A stretch of 64,000 bases of DNA from DAOUTW01 sp964523575. GTDB lineage: Bacteria; Zixibacteria; MSB-5A5; GN15; JAAZOE01. The stretch's first letter is position 1. Each line of letters opens with the position of its first letter. Where the stretch lies: positions 50,270-114,269 of the forward strand of contig CAZGAV010000003.1 in NCBI GenBank assembly GCA_964523575.1, in the 5' to 3' direction. The position numbers and the translations under genes are program-made. Of the stretch, positions 40,781 through 49,618 are shown piece after piece. The notes below the pieces were generated by a model. That model had not been told where the DNA came from and did no database searches. It saw only the letters and a program-made list of their open reading frames with translations.

Positions 40781-43702
40781 ATGCTTTTTCTCCAGCGAGT
40801 CGTCATAATTGGGGCCGTCATATCTTTATTTGGTTCCGCCGGGGTAAATGCCGGACATCTCTCGGATCAACTGGAGCAATATATCGCCGGTCGAGGTGAT
40901 GATGAATTCGTGCGGGTCGTGATTATCCCGGTTTCGGATTATAATTCGATCACTCTCAAAACTTCGTTGACCGATCAATATCGGACTCGATCCGAACGCC
41001 ATCGGGCCGGAGTCGAGCAATTGCAGGCCGCCGCCGAAAAGTCACAATCGGCTATCAAGGATCGCCTGCGGGAGATGGAAACCATCGGCCGGGCCACCGC
41101 TGTAAAGACTTTCTGGATTGCAAACTTGATCGAAACCGAAGTTGCCATCGGCAATTTGCGGCAATTGGCCGCCGAACCAACGGTGGATAAAATCGAATTG
41201 TATCCCAATGTGACATCTATTGCCCCCGTGGTCGACACCCGGCTGGCGTCCATGGAAAATGGCGTTCAGCTGAATTTGAGGCAGGTTAAAGCCGATTCGG
41301 CTTGGGCGGCCGGTTATAACGGCCGCGGCCGTATCGTCTGCAGTTTCGATACCGGCGTGGATGGCCTCCACCCGGCCCTGTTCGATAATTATCGCGGCAA
41401 TAAGGGGTATCCGGCTTCCGAATGTTGGTATTCCGGGGTGGACAGCTCCGATTATCCCCATGCTTTTGCGTCGGCCGGCAGTTACAAATCGCATGGCACC
41501 CATACCACCGGCATTATGGTCGGCCACGATTCCGATCTGGTCATCGGCGTCGCTCCCGGAGCCGACTGGATCGCGGCCGTGGCTATCGACGTACCCGGCG
41601 CCTCCATTTTTGAATGTTATCAATGGGCCGCCGATCCCGACGGTGACCCCAACACTATCACGGATGTCCCCGATGTCATTAACAGCAGTTGGGGGATACC
41701 CGGAATCGGGTGTTCCGATATCCTCTGGCAGGTGATCGACAATACCGAAGCTCTGGGAATCGTCAATATTTTCGCCGCCGGCAATGAAGGCCCCGGCGCC
41801 ATGACGCTTCGCAACCCGGCCGATCGGGCCGATGATTCCCTGACCAATTTCGCCGTCGGCGCCCTGAACACCGATCCCGACAGCGTCTGGTTCCAGTCCG
41901 CCCGGGGTCCTTCCGACTGTGACAGCGTCTCCATCAAGCCCAATGTTATGGCTCCCGGTCAGCAAATTTATTCATCGATACCGGGCGGCGGCTATATTTC
42001 CCTCCAGGGAACATCGGCAGCGGCCCCGCATGTTTCCGGAGCGGTAGCGATTTTACGCCAAAAAAACCCGGACGCGACGGTCGATGAAATCAAAACGGCA
42101 CTTTTGAATTCCGCGGTCGACTTGGGCGTTCCCGGCCCCGATAATAATTATGGCTGGGGGCGGATCGATATCATGGAGGCCCTCCGGCAAATCGCGCCGA
42201 TCGGAGCCGCGTCGATCCAGGTGGCCGAGCTGGCTTATCCCCAGATCAATCCCGGCGATGCCGTGAGCCTGAATCTGGCTCTTAAAAATGTCGGGCTGGC
42301 CGTCAATAATATCGCTGTCTCCTTCGCCAATGCTGAAGCGGGTTTGACGGTTTTCACCGGCCGGATAAATTTCGGCCGCATCGAGCGTGACTCGACGGTT
42401 TATGGCAATTCAACGCTTGATCTGGGATTCAGTCCCTCCGCGGAATCCGGCCGGTTTTATTCAGTCGATATGTTCATCGTCGGAGACCATTACTCGGAAA
42501 CCAAACGACTCAGTTTTTTTGTCGGCAGTCGCGGCGTTAGGACTTATTTTCATCACGACGTCGGGCGGGTTAAATTTACCATCTCCAATTACGGCGCTTT
42601 CGGCTTCCACGCTAATTCCTTCATTCCGCTCGGATTTGACGGCTATCAGCTTGACCGTGACACCAATGACCTCTTCGAAGCGGCCTTGCTCATTGGCACC
42701 GATTCATTGCATGTCTCCGACTGTGCCAAAAATATCGCGCAGGAACCCGACAACGACTTTGCCGTCGCCCCCGGCGGCTCCATCCTCTTTTCGGCGCCCG
42801 GGCCGATCGCCGATCAGGAAACCCTCTCCCGGTTCAATGACAGTTATGCCGAACATCCGCTGGGTTTGACTATCGAGCAACGAACATTCGGCTGGGCCAA
42901 CGATCCTGACAATACGTTTATTATCCTGAAATATATCATTACCAATAACTCCAAGGTCAGCGTCAACGGTATCCGGGTCGGGTTGTACCTCGATTGGGAT
43001 ATCAGGATTTTTTATCAGAATCATGGTTCTTTCCTGCCGACGGAGGATATCGGCTATTTATGCTGGTCCAACGGCGTCGATTCCGCCGATTTCAGGGGCG
43101 TCAAGGTCCTCAACCCTGAAGGGCTGACCAATCACCGCATTTACTATAACCCGGCCGAGGTCTATTTCAGTAATTTCACCGAGGCGCGTAAATATCAGGG
43201 TTTGGCCGTCGCCGGCTCAGGTACCTATACGAGCACGGCCGATCTTTCGCACGTAACGGCCACCGGGCCATTCAACCTATCGGTCCAGCAGAGTGACACG
43301 GCGACCTTTGCCATCATCGGGGGCGCCACCTGGAACGACTTTATGGCTTCGGCCGTGCACGCCGCGCAGAAGTACGGCGACATCCCGACTGATATCAATG
43401 TTGGTGATAACGTCAATCTCCCGCGGGCTTTTGCCGTCTATCAGAATTATCCCAATCCCTTCAACCCCACGACGACGATCTCCTTCGCCATTCCTCAAGC
43501 GGGATGGGTGCGAGTCGATATTTTCGATATCCTCGGACGCCGGGTACGCGAGGCCTTCGATGGCCAACTCAACGCCGGCGAACATGCCCTCGTATGGGAC
43601 GGCGAAGACAATGACGGCGAATCGGTCGCCAGCGGCGTTTATTTCTATCGCGTGCGGTATCATGAGAGCTCTCTGACACGCAAGATGCTGATGATGAAAT
43701 AG
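40781..43702 (+). CDS. Secreted subtilisin-like serine protease (S8) with FlgD-like C-terminal sorting domain
   Basis: A 973-residue secreted protease. A signal peptide (cleavage near VNAGH, residue ~24) is followed by a prodomain and the S8 catalytic domain with all residues intact: Asp190 in CSFDTGVDG, His238 in SHGTHTTG, oxyanion Asn335 in FAAGNEG and Ser412 in GTSAAAPHVSGA. Beta-rich domains follow, and the last ~85 residues (YQNYPNPFNPTTTISFAIP, then VASGVYFYRV) are the FlgD-like/T9SS type-A-like ending common in FCB bacteria, which probably directs secretion or surface attachment. AAAGGA precedes the ATG. Single-gene unit. Confidence 0.95.
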   Translation: MLFLQRVVIIGAVISLFGSAGVNAGHLSDQLEQYIAGRGDDEFVRVVIIPVSDYNSITLKTSLTDQYRTRSERHRAGVEQLQAAAEKSQSAIKDRLREMETIGRATAVKTFWIANLIETEVAIGNLRQLAAEPTVDKIELYPNVTSIAPVVDTRLASMENGVQLNLRQVKADSAWAAGYNGRGRIVCSFDTGVDGLHPALFDNYRGNKGYPASECWYSGVDSSDYPHAFASAGSYKSHGTHTTGIMVGHDSDLVIGVAPGADWIAAVAIDVPGASIFECYQWAADPDGDPNTITDVPDVINSSWGIPGIGCSDILWQVIDNTEALGIVNIFAAGNEGPGAMTLRNPADRADDSLTNFAVGALNTDPDSVWFQSARGPSDCDSVSIKPNVMAPGQQIYSSIPGGGYISLQGTSAAAPHVSGAVAILRQKNPDATVDEIKTALLNSAVDLGVPGPDNNYGWGRIDIMEALRQIAPIGAASIQVAELAYPQINPGDAVSLNLALKNVGLAVNNIAVSFANAEAGLTVFTGRINFGRIERDSTVYGNSTLDLGFSPSAESGRFYSVDMFIVGDHYSETKRLSFFVGSRGVRTYFHHDVGRVKFTISNYGAFGFHANSFIPLGFDGYQLDRDTNDLFEAALLIGTDSLHVSDCAKNIAQEPDNDFAVAPGGSILFSAPGPIADQETLSRFNDSYAEHPLGLTIEQRTFGWANDPDNTFIILKYIITNNSKVSVNGIRVGLYLDWDIRIFYQNHGSFLPTEDIGYLCWSNGVDSADFRGVKVLNPEGLTNHRIYYNPAEVYFSNFTEARKYQGLAVAGSGTYTSTADLSHVTATGPFNLSVQQSDTATFAIIGGATWNDFMASAVHAAQKYGDIPTDINVGDNVNLPRAFAVYQNYPNPFNPTTTISFAIPQAGWVRVDIFDILGRRVREAFDGQLNAGEHALVWDGEDNDGESVASGVYFYRVRYHESSLTRKMLMMK

Positions 43703-43842
43703 ACCGGGAGTTCTTGCCCAAAACAAACCTGTCGAGACTTCGGCAGGCTTCGACCCGCTCATCGCAGATAATCAATCGAGGATCGGGACCAGAATTCCCA
43801 TTGGCAGGCATTCAGATCAGGATAGTCTCCGTCTAAGATACA

Positions 43843-44133
43843 TTAAGCATTCGGAGTCGGTCTTTTAAGATCGACCACAGTCGCCCCCCAGGAACCGCCG
43901 GACCCGCCTTCATGCCGAAAACTCTTTACTGCCGGATGTTTTTGCAGGATGGAACGTACTATCTCGCGCTGGACGCCGATTCCCTTGCCGTGGATAATGC
44001 GTAGCGCATATATCCCCTTTTCCAGACAGGCCTCGATATAATCGACCACCACATCCTTAACCTCACGCGGTTGAAACTGATGGAGATCAAGGACGCCGTC
44101 TATCGGATAAGGTATCGGCTCTTCTTCATTCAT
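43843..44133 (-). CDS. Smr-domain protein
   Basis: A 96-residue protein consisting essentially of one Smr domain, with LDLHQFQPREVKDVVVDYI and the active IIHGKGIGVQREIV (HGKG motif) and GGSGGSWGATVV near the end. Such domains, as at the C-terminus of MutS2, have endonuclease activity on DNA or stalled-ribosome mRNA. ATG 44133 gives a natural N-terminus; an extension of 12 residues is possible. It is not linked to mutS2 here. Confidence 0.88.
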   Translation of the reverse strand: MNEEEPIPYPIDGVLDLHQFQPREVKDVVVDYIEACLEKGIYALRIIHGKGIGVQREIVRSILQKHPAVKSFRHEGGSGGSWGATVVDLKRPTPNA

Positions 44134-44199
44134 GGCGCAACCGAGGGGGAATCGACCGGCCGGCTTCAATAATCACCGGCCGGTCACAGATAAAATGAT

Positions 44200-44493
44200 T
44201 TATTCGGATGGCGTTTCCGATTCTTCACCGCCCTTGTGGCCGTCGCCGGACTTCTTAATTTTGTCCTTAAGGCTTACGATTTTATTGTACACGGCCGGGA
44301 TAGCTTCGACGATGGAATCGAGCTTGCCGGGTTTGGCCGGCAAAAGCGAAATGCCTTTTTCATCCATGATGATGAAGGCCGCCGGTTCGATAACGCAACC
44401 GCCCCCGCCGCCGGCACCGAACCCGCTGCGATCTTTACTGTTTTCGCCTTCGCCCCCACCGGCTCCAAAACCGACCGTCAACCTGACTACCGG
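44200..44493 (-). CDS. GerW/YtfJ family protein, C-terminal part (N-terminus in assembly gap)
   Basis: The C-terminal 97 residues of a GerW (spore YtfJ) family protein. The frame is open to the edge of the N run. It shows the glycine-rich core VRLTVGFGAGGGEG and FGAGGGGGC, then IEPAAFIIMDEKGISLLPA and a C-terminal helix ending in a charged tail. The family is named for Bacillus spore germination but is also found in non-sporulating bacteria, with unknown function. Its missing ~40-50 residues lie in the gap. The adjacent DUF2953 gene repeats the ytfI-ytfJ order of Bacillus. Confidence 0.82.
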   Translation of the reverse strand, partial: PVVRLTVGFGAGGGEGENSKDRSGFGAGGGGGCVIEPAAFIIMDEKGISLLPAKPGKLDSIVEAIPAVYNKIVSLKDKIKKSGDGHKGGEESETPSE

Positions 44494-44593
44494 NNNNNNN
44501 NNNNNNNNNNNNNNNNNNNNNNNNNNNNNNNNNNNNNNNNNNNNNNNNNNNNNNNNNNNNNNNNNNNNNNNNNNNNNNNNNNNNNNNNNNNNN
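44494..44593. other. Assembly gap (100 N)
   Basis: Exactly 100 unknown bases, a usual scaffold placeholder. It removes the end of the DUF2953 gene and the start of the GerW-like gene. From normal family lengths the true gap is probably a few hundred bases, not 100. Confidence 0.9.
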
Positions 44594-45100
44594 CCCGAAG
44601 GCGGGAGCGAAATCGAAAAACTTGCGAAGCCCGGGAAAGGCCCCGTTGACGGCCTGCCCCCAGCCGAAAGCGATTCCCGCCAGAGCGGGATTGGCGATCA
44701 CCGGCTTAACCTCGACTTGTCCCTCGTCATATTGTACGCTGGATAGAAAGCGGGCGGCGAATAAAACCCCGGCCCTGATTATTTTAATGACGGTGGAAAA
44801 AGGGAGGTCTCTTCGTGATTTTGCTTTCGTATCAGCGGCTTTCTTTGCCGGTTCTCGGGGAGTCTTTTCTTTTCGGGACGAGGCCTTGAATGACGGTAAA
44901 CGACGGCTAAACCGTCCGCAGAAAAGCCGCAGGTGATTCTGGCGGCTGTCATATCCGAGACCACAGCCGAGGAGGGTCAGTTTTATTTTCAGGTAGGCGT
45001 TGTCGATGGAGATGGATAGAATCGTGCGGCCGGCCAGAGCCGCCGTCATGCAAGCGAGGCCAAATCCTGAGATGACTATGATGATGTAGATCACGACCAC
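44594..45100 (-). CDS. DUF2953 family membrane-associated protein (3' end in assembly gap)
   Basis: The first 169 residues of a DUF2953 protein, open to the gap edge. An N-terminal hydrophobic segment (VVIYIIIVISGFGLACMTAA) is followed by a strand-rich part with ISIDNAYLKIKLTLLGCGLG, a basic, low-complexity linker (residues ~70-100, rich in Lys, Arg, Glu) and RFLSSVQYDEGQVEVKPVIA. In Bacillus the homologue YtfI precedes YtfJ/GerW, as here. Function unknown. The start is a GTG at 45100, with alternatives two codons further on. Confidence 0.7.
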
Positions 45101-45210
45101 CGGTGAAGCCCTTACGGTTTGCTGGCAGCTTATCTTCCAAACCTGTATATCGGTCGCAGACGGCGGTCACATAACCGGTTGTGATGAGGCAACGGTTCGT
45201 TGAATCTCAA

Positions 45211-45519
45211 TCAATAACGGTCATCGCTATCGATCAATTCATCATCGGCGAAATCTTCAACGTAGAGGTCGTCATCCTCGTCCTCGTCCTTGTCTTCGTC
45301 TTCATCATCGTCGTCGTCAATTCCGAGGTCATCGTCATCGTCGTCGTTGTCATCAACATCATCGTCTTCGAATTCATCGGGATCGTCAAGAATATCTTCG
45401 CCCAGCGGGATTGACTCCCCCGTCTCCATAGCATCGGAGCATTCCAGGGAACAAAAATTCATTCCATCCTTCTGGAAGGGGATACCCTCAATATCCTCGC
45501 CGCAAAAATCGCAACGCAT
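45211..45519 (-). CDS. Small zinc-finger protein with extremely acidic tail
   Basis: A 102-residue protein in two parts. The first 40 residues hold CDFCGEDI and FCSLECSD, a C-x2-C ... C-x3-C zinc-binding pattern as in MYM/TRASH-like fingers. From about residue 45 the chain is almost only Asp and Glu with few other residues. The acidic part is intrinsically disordered and could mimic nucleic acid or bind basic proteins. ATG 45519 follows GAGGA at normal spacing. It stands between etfB and the DUF2953 gene. Function unknown. Confidence 0.75.
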   Translation of the reverse strand: MRCDFCGEDIEGIPFQKDGMNFCSLECSDAMETGESIPLGEDILDDPDEFEDDDVDDNDDDDDDLGIDDDDDEDEDKDEDEDDDLYVEDFADDELIDSDDRY

Positions 45520-45646
45520 GAACATTCCTCAAGTTGTATCTGACTTTTGCAATTCGTGCTTTCAAACCGAATTAAGTCACGCCCTAAAGAAAAGCAAGCA
45601 CTTTTTTATGTGCCCCGAGCCAATTTTTTTCCGGGCCGACGACGCC

Positions 45647-46429
45647 CTATATAACCTGGTCGTCCCGGAGTTTCTTAACCAGTTTATCGGCTATTTCCTC
45701 CGGAGTTTCACCCTCGATGATTTCGCCTTTTCGGGGCGGAGGCGGAGCAGCCGCCTTGAGAATTTTGGATGGTGAATCGGCCCCGACGGAGCCGAGGTCG
45801 CCCAGATCGGCTGCTGACCATTTGGTAATCGGCATTTTTTTGGCCGTCATTTTTCCTTTAAGAGACGGCAGGCGGGGTTCGTTTATCTCCTTGACGACCG
45901 AAACGACGACCGGCAATGCCGTTTTTACCTTATCATAGCCTTCCTCAGTGGTCCGCAGGAAAACCGCCTCGGTATCGCTGATACTCTCGGTCTGTTTGAC
46001 AAAGAGAATCTGAGGCCAGCCAAGACCGGCAGCCAGGGCCGCCGGAACCTGAGCCGAATCATCATCTACGGCCTGTTTACCGGCCAGAACCAGATGCACG
46101 TCACCGACTTTTCCGACCGCGGCGGTCAGGATACGGGCTATTGATTGCGGGTCGGATTTATCAAAAGCCGGGTCCGTGATCAGTATCGCTTCGTCAACGC
46201 CGACTGAGAGGGCCTGGCGCAGAGCCGATTCGGCCCGTTCGCTTCCAACGGTAACAGCCGTGACTTTGCCACCGATCTTCTCTTTGATTCTAAGGCCTTC
46301 TTCGATGGCATACTCGTCGAAAGGATTGACGACGCCGGGCCCGGACGGCAACGTCACCTGTCCGGCCGCCTCATCCACGCGGACCAGTTCTATTTCGGGA
46401 ACCTGTTTTATTACGATCACGATATTCAT
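45647..46429 (-). CDS. etfB: Electron transfer flavoprotein beta subunit
   Basis: The beta subunit of electron transfer flavoprotein, 260 residues, carrying electrons from acyl-CoA or other dehydrogenases. It begins MNIVIVIKQVPE and contains the AMP-binding region AGKQAVDDDSAQVPAALAA and a C-terminal extension with Pro/Lys-rich stretch. etfA, normally adjacent, is not on either side, so the alpha subunit must be encoded elsewhere. It has its own promoter 88-116 bases upstream. Confidence 0.94.
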   Translation of the reverse strand: MNIVIVIKQVPEIELVRVDEAAGQVTLPSGPGVVNPFDEYAIEEGLRIKEKIGGKVTAVTVGSERAESALRQALSVGVDEAILITDPAFDKSDPQSIARILTAAVGKVGDVHLVLAGKQAVDDDSAQVPAALAAGLGWPQILFVKQTESISDTEAVFLRTTEEGYDKVKTALPVVVSVVKEINEPRLPSLKGKMTAKKMPITKWSAADLGDLGSVGADSPSKILKAAAPPPPRKGEIIEGETPEEIADKLVKKLRDDQVI

Positions 46430-46516
46430 CTATAACTCCCTCCGTCGTTGCCTCGCCAGCAGATGGCGTTGACCGGTTGCTGTCCGTGCCGAATTTTATA
46501 CGCGGCATCGTTTCGG

Positions 46517-46545
46517 AATTTAATAAGAGCCTCCCTCTCTGTCAA
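46517..46545 (-). promoter_or_regulatory. etfB promoter
   Basis: On the minus strand TTGACA (46545-46540), a 17-base spacer and TAAATT (46522-46517). The predicted start near 46510 leaves a leader of about 80 bases before etfB and lies just beyond the rnc stop. Confidence 0.6.
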
Positions 46546-46559
46546 ATGGCCGAAGCCGA

Positions 46560-47315
46560 TTATTTCGCCTCCGCCTTCAATTTTTGCAAAGCTTGAGCTG
46601 CGGCTTTCTGTTCGGCGTCTTTTTTCGAGGATCCGGTGCCCGTCCCGATACAGTCGCCATTGCAGTAAACAACGACCATAAAAGTCTTATCATGGTCCGG
46701 GCCCTCCTCGCTGGTCACTTCGTAGCGGGGCATGCCAGCTCCCCGGGCCTGAATCAACTCCAACAATTCACCCTTGAAATTGCGAAAGGTCTTATCGGCC
46801 GCGATAGCGGCCATCTGCGACAGAAGGAACCGATTGACCACCTGCTTGACCGCTACCAGCCCGCCATCGAGGAAAATAGCCCCGATGACGGCCTCGAAGG
46901 CGTCGGCATTGATCGATGGCCTTTTGCGCCCCCCGGCCCGGTCCTCCTCCTGGGAAAGCAGAATATAGTCACCCAGATTGAGCATTTCGGCCGTTCGGAA
47001 TAGGGTTGTTTCGTTGACGAGAAGCGATTTTAGCTTGGTCAGGCCGCCTTCTAGCTTTTCGGGATATCGGTTATAGAGAAATTCTGAAACCACCAGCCCC
47101 AGGACGGAATCGCCCAGAAATTCAAGCCGTTCGTTTGAGGGAAGCCATTCCTTTTCACCCGATTTGGCGAAAGAGCGGTGGGTCAGGGCGACCCGGAGCA
47201 GATCGACATCATTGAACCGGTAGTTTATGGCGCGCTGGAATTCTCGCAGGAGTTTCTCGGCCCGGTCTGCTTTACCGGGGCCGAATGCCGTCTTGAAAGA
47301 ATCCCAAATTCCCAT
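46560..47315 (-). CDS. rnc: Ribonuclease III
   Basis: A double-strand-specific RNase that processes rRNA precursors. The catalytic signature NERLEFLGDSVLGLV is intact, with the second acidic cluster in INADAFEAVIGAIFLDGG, and the dsRNA-binding domain follows (LLELIQARGAGMPRYEV to the C-terminal KDAEQKAAAQALQKL). The length of 251 residues is normal. It starts 6 bases after the fabF stop, at the end of the fatty-acid operon, as in many bacteria. Confidence 0.97.
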   Translation of the reverse strand: MGIWDSFKTAFGPGKADRAEKLLREFQRAINYRFNDVDLLRVALTHRSFAKSGEKEWLPSNERLEFLGDSVLGLVVSEFLYNRYPEKLEGGLTKLKSLLVNETTLFRTAEMLNLGDYILLSQEEDRAGGRKRPSINADAFEAVIGAIFLDGGLVAVKQVVNRFLLSQMAAIAADKTFRNFKGELLELIQARGAGMPRYEVTSEEGPDHDKTFMVVVYCNGDCIGTGTGSSKKDAEQKAAAQALQKLKAEAK

Positions 47316-47321
47316 GTCGGC

Positions 47322-48566
47322 TCACGATGAATGATAGGCCGCGAAGAGCATACTGACATTATGGCCGCCGAAACCGAAGGAATTGCTCATGGCATACTTG
47401 ATTTCCATTTCCCGTGACCGGTTCGGCACGTAATCGAGATCGCACTCCGGGTCGGGGTTATCAAGATTGATCGTCGGATGGATAATACCCTCCTTGATCG
47501 ATTTGGCGGTCACGGCTCCTTCCACTCCCCCGGCGGCCCCCAGCAAGTGCCCAACCATTGATTTGGTCGAATTGATGGCCAGTTTTTTGGCATGAGGGCC
47601 GAAGACCGTCTTGACCGCTTTGGTTTCGGCGATATCCCCCAGGCCGGTCGATGTCCCGTGGCTGTTAATATATTCTATCTCCTCGGGACGGATACCGGCA
47701 TCCTTGATGGCCAGAGCCATGGCCTTGGCCGCTCCACTGCCGTCGGGCAGGGGCGCCGTGATATGGTGCGCGTCGCAGGTCATCCCACATCCGATGATTT
47801 CGGCATAGATACGGGCGCCGCGAGCTTTGGCCGATTCCAGCGATTCCAGAATCAAAATACCCGCTCCCTCGCCCATCACGAAGCCGTCACGGTCGCGATC
47901 GAAGGGGCGGCTGGCTTTTTCCGGTTCATCGTTACGGGTTGAAATGGCCCGGGCGGCGCAAAAACCGGCCATCGATAACTGAGTGATGGCCGATTCGGCC
48001 CCCCCGGTGATCATGAGATCGGCTTCGTCACGCTGTATTATTCGGAAGGCGTCGCAGATGGCATGGGCCGATGAGGCGCAGGCCGACACGGTGGCATAAT
48101 TGGGACCCCGGAAACCAAAACGAATGGCCACCAGCCCCGCCCCCATATCGATAATCATCATCGGAATGAAAAACGGCGATACCCGGCTAGCCCCGCGGTC
48201 GACCATGGTCGAATGCTGATCTTCAAAAGTCTGGATTCCCCCGATGCCAGAACCGGTGACGACGCCGCAACGGTCCAGATCGAGATGATCCAGATCGAGA
48301 CCGGCATCGTCAAAAGCCTGCTGGGAAGCCACCACGCATAACTGTTCGTTCATGTCCATCCGCCGGAGTGTTTTGCGATCGATGTACCGCTCCGGGTCAA
48401 AACCCTTGACCTGAGCCGCAATCGTCGTCGACAATCCCTCGGTCGGAATCGTGGTGATCCGGTTGGCTCCCGACTTTCCCGCCAGCAGAGCTTTCCAGGT
48501 ATCTTCGAAATTCAGTCCCAGAGGCGTCACCGCCCCCAGGCCGGTTATTACAACCCTTGTTTTCAT
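47322..48566 (-). CDS. fabF: 3-oxoacyl-ACP synthase II
   Basis: Elongating condensing enzyme of fatty-acid synthesis, 414 residues. The Cys-His-His triad is in TVSACASSAHAI, INSHGTSTGLGD and KSMVGHLLGAAGG. The N-terminus RVVITGLGAVTPLG is typical. It follows acpP by 26 bases in the fab operon. Confidence 0.97.
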   Translation of the reverse strand: MKTRVVITGLGAVTPLGLNFEDTWKALLAGKSGANRITTIPTEGLSTTIAAQVKGFDPERYIDRKTLRRMDMNEQLCVVASQQAFDDAGLDLDHLDLDRCGVVTGSGIGGIQTFEDQHSTMVDRGASRVSPFFIPMMIIDMGAGLVAIRFGFRGPNYATVSACASSAHAICDAFRIIQRDEADLMITGGAESAITQLSMAGFCAARAISTRNDEPEKASRPFDRDRDGFVMGEGAGILILESLESAKARGARIYAEIIGCGMTCDAHHITAPLPDGSGAAKAMALAIKDAGIRPEEIEYINSHGTSTGLGDIAETKAVKTVFGPHAKKLAINSTKSMVGHLLGAAGGVEGAVTAKSIKEGIIHPTINLDNPDPECDLDYVPNRSREMEIKYAMSNSFGFGGHNVSMLFAAYHSS

Positions 48567-48592
48567 ATTTTGCAGAACTTCCTTGTCCTTGA

Positions 48593-48829
48593 CTACTCCT
48601 TGACATGCTCCTTGATATAGGCAATCGCCTTACCAACCGTCATGATATTCTCGGAATCCTTGTCGGAGATCTGGAGGTTAAACTCGTCTTCAAGGGCCAG
48701 TACCAGTTCCGCCTGATCGAGGGAATCAGCGCCCAGATCTTCTACAAAAGAAGCATCACCGGTTACCTGCTCGGGGGTCACATTCAACTTGTCCATGACG
48801 ATCTCTTTGACTCTCGATTCAATTGACAT
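48593..48829 (-). CDS. acpP: Acyl carrier protein
   Basis: The 78-residue carrier of growing acyl chains. The phosphopantetheine serine is in EDLGADSLDQAELVLALE, within the usual four-helix acidic sequence. ATG 48829 is selected because AAGGAG lies six bases upstream; an in-frame TTG two codons earlier is not used. Between fabG and fabF. Confidence 0.97.
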   Translation of the reverse strand: MSIESRVKEIVMDKLNVTPEQVTGDASFVEDLGADSLDQAELVLALEDEFNLQISDKDSENIMTVGKAIAYIKEHVKE

Positions 48830-48874
48830 TCCCAACTCCTTATTGAATTTAATATGTCGCTTTTGAAATTCCGT

Positions 48875-49618
48875 TTACATAACCATTCCGCCATCCACCT
48901 GCAGGACCTGGCCGGTGATATAGTCGGCTTCGGGCGAAGCCAGAAAAGCCACCGCCGCCGCGACATCATCGGGAGTGCCGGGTCTTTTGAGAGGAATAAC
49001 GGTTAAAAACGCCTCACGCGCCGCTTCCGGCAGTTGTTCCGTCATCTGCGTCGCAATATATCCGGGAGCCACGGCGTTGACGGTGATGCCCCGACCGGCC
49101 AATTCCTTGGCCGCCGATTTGGTCAGGCCGATCAAACCGGCTTTGGAGGAGGCATAGTTGGCTTGTCCGGCGTTGCCCATGAGGCCCACCACCGAACTGA
49201 TATTGATAATTTTTCCCGACCGCGCTTTCATCATAATCCGCGACGCCGCCTGTGTCACCAAGAAAGCACCCTTGAGATTGACTTCCATCACCAAATCCCA
49301 GGTTTCGGCCGTCTGACGGATCAACAGCCCGTCACGGGTAATACCGGCGTTGTTAACCAGGATATCGAGCGATTCGAATTTACCCATGATGATCTCCATC
49401 ATACGGGCGATATCGTCGGCCTTGGTGATATTGCATGGAACCGCCAGGGTTTTGTACCCTTTTTCGGCCAGCTCCGAGGCGGTTTGTTCGGCCAGATCGG
49501 CCAGTACATCCGATATGACCAGATTGGCGCCCATTGAACCCAGTTTTTCGGCAATCGCTCGGCCGATTCCGCGAGCTGAACCGGTTACCAGCGCCGTTTT
49601 GCCTTCCAGTGGCATCAT
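48875..49618 (-). CDS. fabG: 3-oxoacyl-ACP reductase
   Basis: An NADPH-dependent short-chain reductase, 247 residues, that reduces 3-oxoacyl-ACP. Cofactor motif TGSARGIGRAI, the NAG loop VNNAGITRDGLL and the catalytic S-Y-K with YASSKAGLIG are all present. The ATG overlaps the fabD stop (ATGA), so the genes are coupled. Confidence 0.97.
   Translation of the reverse strand: MMPLEGKTALVTGSARGIGRAIAEKLGSMGANLVISDVLADLAEQTASELAEKGYKTLAVPCNITKADDIARMMEIIMGKFESLDILVNNAGITRDGLLIRQTAETWDLVMEVNLKGAFLVTQAASRIMMKARSGKIINISSVVGLMGNAGQANYASSKAGLIGLTKSAAKELAGRGITVNAVAPGYIATQMTEQLPEAAREAFLTVIPLKRPGTPDDVAAAVAFLASPEADYITGQVLQVDGGMVM

Noticed and set aside
41042..41965. Minus-strand frame of 307 codons inside the subtilase gene
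   Set aside because: Antisense to the catalytic domain with intact active-site motifs; shadow frame.
45250..45400. Simple-sequence DNA repeat
   Set aside because: The run comes from Asp/Glu codons of the acidic protein with mixed third positions, not from a regular microsatellite.
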